The notes under the pieces: generated by a model
The model's input: only the letters and a program-made list of their open reading frames with translations
Told to the model about the DNA's origin: nothing
Database searches by the model: none
Made by a program: the position numbers and the translations under genes
Origin: Promicromonosporaceae bacterium
GTDB taxonomy: Bacteria > Actinomycetota > Actinomycetes > Actinomycetales > Cellulomonadaceae
Assembly: GCA_009782865.1 (NCBI GenBank)
Contig: WRIF01000084.1
Span: 1 to 6,953, forward strand
Reading direction: 5' to 3'
DNA: 6,953 nucleotides
In this document: in pieces, positions 4,270 to 6,953 of the stretch
Numbering within the stretch: the stretch's first letter is position 1
Layout of the letters: each line of letters starts with the position of its first letter

Positions 4270-6953
4270 ATGTCACCCAGGCCGCAGGTTCGGGTTGAGA
4301 CAAGACCAGACGTGGGAAGGCCGCGGGGTGGCCGCAGGACGTGGCCCAAGAACTGGCTCAGGGGGGCGATGGCCGTCGTCCTGCTGCTGACCACCGTCGG
4401 TCCCGCCCCGGCCGGGGCGATCACCTCGAACGCCTGGACCACGGGGAAGATCACCCAGGTGGCCGCCGGCACGGGGCACGGAACCTCGTCTGCCTCGTTC
4501 GTGAACACCGCCAACGGCTTTGCCGTCGGGGACGACAGCCCGGACGATGGCGTGGTCTCCTCCCACGATGCGGTGTTCTACGAGGTGGAGCTGGCCTTCC
4601 ATGCAGGCCCCGCCCGAATGGTCGCGGTGCGGATCGACGTGCCCGAGCACCTGGAATGGCGGGCAGGCAGCGATCCCCTGTGCCGAGACGGTCGCTTTGT
4701 CGAGGTCATGCGGCAGGGGGACAACTGCATCTTCACCGTGCCGGCCGGGGCGGTCGAGTCGCTCTCGGTGCCGCTGGTGCTGCACGCCAGGGACACCGGC
4801 GGGCGGGTGGTCCGCAACCAGGTGGCCTCCCTGCACATCGGCACCGGCAGCGCCGGCTGGATCTCCGCCGCGTACGCCCGCCCGGTGACGGTGGTCTCGG
4901 CGCCGGCCGCCGATGTCGTGTTGCTGCAACCACCCCACATCCGCCTCAACCGCGCGGGCAACATCCAATCCTTCACCTCCTTCCCGTGGTCTTCGCCCGC
5001 AGAAGGGCACTTCCTGGCCGTCCCCCTGCCGCTGAGTTGGCAGGGGTTCTCTCCTACCTCGGGCGTGTCGCTGGGCGGCCCCTGGAGCGGTTCCCTCGAC
5101 GTCTCCGCCTTCCCGGAGTCCACCACCTGGCTGGTGGGAGGGGTCGCGGCCAACCCGGCCGACGGCCTGCTCCCGTTGGGCACCAACCGCGGCGAGGTGC
5201 GGATCGACTTTGACCTGAACCAGCCCTGGCCCGAGCAGGAGGCCGGTACCACGGTCGACTACGCGGTGCGCCTGATCGTGGACCCGTCGTCCTTCTCGGC
5301 CGACGGGGTGCTACTCAACAACGGCACCGGCTGGCAGCCGGGCGATGGCCAAGACGCCTCCTTCAACACCCTGGACGACAACCTGGGTTCCCTGCGGGGC
5401 CGTCCGTGGGCCAACAATGACTTCTCCTCCGTTCGGGTCTCTCGGCCGACGGTCTCGGCCGGACAGCAGCTCACCAAGGAGATCTACGGCCCCTGGAACT
5501 CCTCCCTGACCGTATGGGAGGACGAAAACATCCTGGCCGGCGACGGCTCGACCGAGCAGCTGCGGCAGAAGCCCGCCTCCGGCACCCGCGCGTCCGCCTC
5601 GGTGGCCCCCGGCACCGAGCTGACCTCCCGCCTGCAGGTCTTCACCGACAACCTGGCCGCCCTCGACCAGCTGGTTGTCGGCGACATCTGGGACCCCTCC
5701 CAGCAGCAGTTTGACCCGAGCCGTCCCCTCACCGTCACGCTGGAGGGGGAACCGGTCCCCGAGGGGCGGTGGACCGCCCAGTGGCACCCCCAGCCGTGCA
5801 CGGCGGCGCAGGTGGCCAACCCGGCCGGCGCCGGCTGGACCAACACGCCCCAGGCCGACTCCCAGGCCTTCCGGGTGGTGTTCGACAGGGGCGCCATTCC
5901 CGTGGGCGATCAGGAGGGCGCCGGGCACCTAGTGGTGCGGGTTCCCCTCACCATCCGGGCAGACATCGATCCCGACCTCGACGGGTCGACGATCTCCAAC
6001 ACCATGGTGCTGGGCCACGTCACGGGCACCTCCGTGACCCGACGCACGAATGGCGCCGAGGTGATCCTGGCGGTGCCACGGGACCCGGCCGTGGAGGTGG
6101 TCAACCGGATCACCCACGTCGACGGAGGGGCGGTCTCCGACCCGCTGCCGAGCGCGACGGGGGGCGACTCCCTGAGGCATCGGGTGGAGGCGACCGTGCT
6201 GGGGATGCCCCGCACCTCGGATTCGCTGACCCCAACCATCACGGTAGAGCTTGACCGCTGTGTCATCGCGCCGGTGAACACCACGTTTGGGTGGGAAATG
6301 AAGGTCGAAGAGGCCAAGCCTGGTCCCTCTGGGCGGGTCTGCGGGGACCCGAGGTCAACCCCCGCCATCTTGACCTTTAGGCCAGGCTCCGACACCGTGC
6401 AGGTGGCCTGGACCAACCGGGCGCAGGGCGATGGCCGCATCGGCACCATCACCTACACCACGCGGGTGGCGAGCCTGGCGCCCTCTAGCGTCCAACTGGT
6501 GAACCTGGCGACGCTGCAGGTGGACGAGGTTCCGCTGCCCGCCCACGACGAGGCGCCGGTGCTGGCGACTCGACGGGAGGAGGGGGCCGCCGCTATCGCC
6601 GCGGACTTCCCCCGCGTGGAGGTTGGGCTGCCGCTCGCCTGGACGGCAGAGGTCTACGCCTTCGACAACGCAGCCGGCGGACCCTCCACCGACACCGTGA
6701 TCGTGCTTCCCCGCCTCGGTGATGGGGGGCTCTTCGACCACTCCATGTCCGCGTACGACGGGGTGCGAGAGTCGAGCTTCGGGGGCACCTACGTGCTGGA
6801 GTCGGCCTCCCTGGACCAGGAACACTCCTCCGCGCGGGCTCGGCTCTGGTTCACCACCGAGGCGGGGGTGGGCCTAGAGGCGGCCGGCGTGGGGGGGGAC
6901 CCGGCCCCGGCCGCCAGCCCGGCGGGCCTCGCCCCGGCCCCCGCCGCGCGGGG
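4270..6953 (+). CDS. Large secreted DUF11-like surface protein (3' end outside window)
   Basis: The frame is open for 894 codons plus two bases with no stop, so this is the N-terminal part of a large protein. Residues 1-50 form a long Sec signal peptide: an Arg-rich start to about 31, a hydrophobic core 33-44 (AMAVVLLLTTVG), and an A-G-A cleavage site after residue 50. The rest is rich in Val, Thr, Gly, Pro, Asp and Trp in alternating strands, as in stacked beta-sandwich adhesin modules. DUF11-type strand endings (N-x-[AM]-x-[LV]) recur near residues 577 and 745, and a late block VIVLPRLGDGG…SSFGGTYVL resembles motifs of large actinobacterial surface proteins. An acidic loop GDDSPDDG (87-94) might bind calcium. 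Five cysteines (138, 153, 510, 664, 691) suggest disulfides 138-153 and 664-691. Whether it ends in an LPxTG sorting signal is unknown. I infer an adhesin or cell-surface structural role; function is not established. A 290-codon antiparallel-composition frame inside it (4341-5213) is a shadow. Confidence 0.9.
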   Translation, partial: MSPRPQVRVETRPDVGRPRGGRRTWPKNWLRGAMAVVLLLTTVGPAPAGAITSNAWTTGKITQVAAGTGHGTSSASFVNTANGFAVGDDSPDDGVVSSHDAVFYEVELAFHAGPARMVAVRIDVPEHLEWRAGSDPLCRDGRFVEVMRQGDNCIFTVPAGAVESLSVPLVLHARDTGGRVVRNQVASLHIGTGSAGWISAAYARPVTVVSAPAADVVLLQPPHIRLNRAGNIQSFTSFPWSSPAEGHFLAVPLPLSWQGFSPTSGVSLGGPWSGSLDVSAFPESTTWLVGGVAANPADGLLPLGTNRGEVRIDFDLNQPWPEQEAGTTVDYAVRLIVDPSSFSADGVLLNNGTGWQPGDGQDASFNTLDDNLGSLRGRPWANNDFSSVRVSRPTVSAGQQLTKEIYGPWNSSLTVWEDENILAGDGSTEQLRQKPASGTRASASVAPGTELTSRLQVFTDNLAALDQLVVGDIWDPSQQQFDPSRPLTVTLEGEPVPEGRWTAQWHPQPCTAAQVANPAGAGWTNTPQADSQAFRVVFDRGAIPVGDQEGAGHLVVRVPLTIRADIDPDLDGSTISNTMVLGHVTGTSVTRRTNGAEVILAVPRDPAVEVVNRITHVDGGAVSDPLPSATGGDSLRHRVEATVLGMPRTSDSLTPTITVELDRCVIAPVNTTFGWEMKVEEAKPGPSGRVCGDPRSTPAILTFRPGSDTVQVAWTNRAQGDGRIGTITYTTRVASLAPSSVQLVNLATLQVDEVPLPAHDEAPVLATRREEGAAAIAADFPRVEVGLPLAWTAEVYAFDNAAGGPSTDTVIVLPRLGDGGLFDHSMSAYDGVRESSFGGTYVLESASLDQEHSSARARLWFTTEAGVGLEAAGVGGDPAPAASPAGLAPAPAAR
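6891..6898 (+). repeat. G8 homopolymer in the surface-protein gene
   Basis: Eight consecutive G bases lie within codons 874-877. The frame stays open on both sides to the end of the window, and the residues after it (Ala-Pro-rich) are also plausible in low-complexity terms in other frames, so a slip would not be obvious. Such tracts can vary in length by replication slippage or be miscounted in sequencing. Confidence 0.8.

Noticed and set aside
4083..4298. 71-codon forward frame, Cys-containing, with a C-P-K-C start
   Set aside because: It would start at TTG with no ribosome site, runs over the operator-like repeats and into the surface gene in another frame, and has no recognisable domain. 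The C-P-K-C is probably chance.
4059..4514. 151-codon reverse-strand frame across the spacer and start of the surface gene
   Set aside because: It lacks a ribosome site and overlaps the Shine-Dalgarno, start and signal peptide of the surface gene; the residue pattern is not protein-like.
4341..5213. 290-codon forward frame inside the surface-protein gene
   Set aside because: Arg/Gly/Pro-rich composition typical of a shadow frame in G+C-rich DNA, no ribosome site, and it overlaps a frame with a signal peptide, a strong ribosome site and normal codon use.

Overview
The window is G+C-rich, with codons ending mostly in G or C. It carries the gene order gyrA – DUF3566 membrane protein – tRNA-Ile(GAU) – DLW-39 small protein – tRNA-Ala(UGC). 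That order is characteristic of Actinomycetota near the chromosomal replication origin (compare gyrA–Rv0007–ileT–alaT in Mycobacterium). I cannot place the organism below phylum with confidence. A very large DUF11-like secreted protein next to this block would suit a host-associated or biofilm lineage such as Propionibacteriaceae or Actinomycetaceae, but that is inference.

Layout. Bases 1-2202 are the 3' 733 codons of gyrA; the first codon of the window is the catalytic tyrosine. A 1-base overlap (TGATG) leads into a 408-residue protein (2202-3428) with a long disordered, repetitive N-terminal region and a two-helix DUF3566 domain at its C-terminus. A good -35/-10 pair straddles the end of that gene and probably drives tRNA-Ile (3469-3542). 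A strong hairpin and a perfect Shine-Dalgarno follow, then a 41-residue GTG-started DLW-39 family protein (3597-3722), then tRNA-Ala (3742-3814). Neither tRNA gene encodes its CCA end.

Bases 3815-4269 hold no convincing gene. The stretch contains a candidate tRNA-operon terminator, a run of small inverted repeats, a 17-bp AT-rich palindrome, three CCAAAA hexamers exactly 23 bp apart, and a possible -10 element. From 4270 to the end of the window, one frame is open for 894 codons. It encodes a secreted, beta-rich, DUF11-like surface protein with a signal peptide, whose C-terminus lies outside the window.

Functionally, the left half is core information-processing DNA: gyrase subunit A, two tRNAs for abundant amino acids, and two small conserved actinobacterial proteins. 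The right half appears to be an accessory surface gene placed just after the tRNA block. I see no CRISPR array, transposase, integrase or rRNA. The least explained parts are the 455-bp spacer and the giant surface gene it presumably controls.
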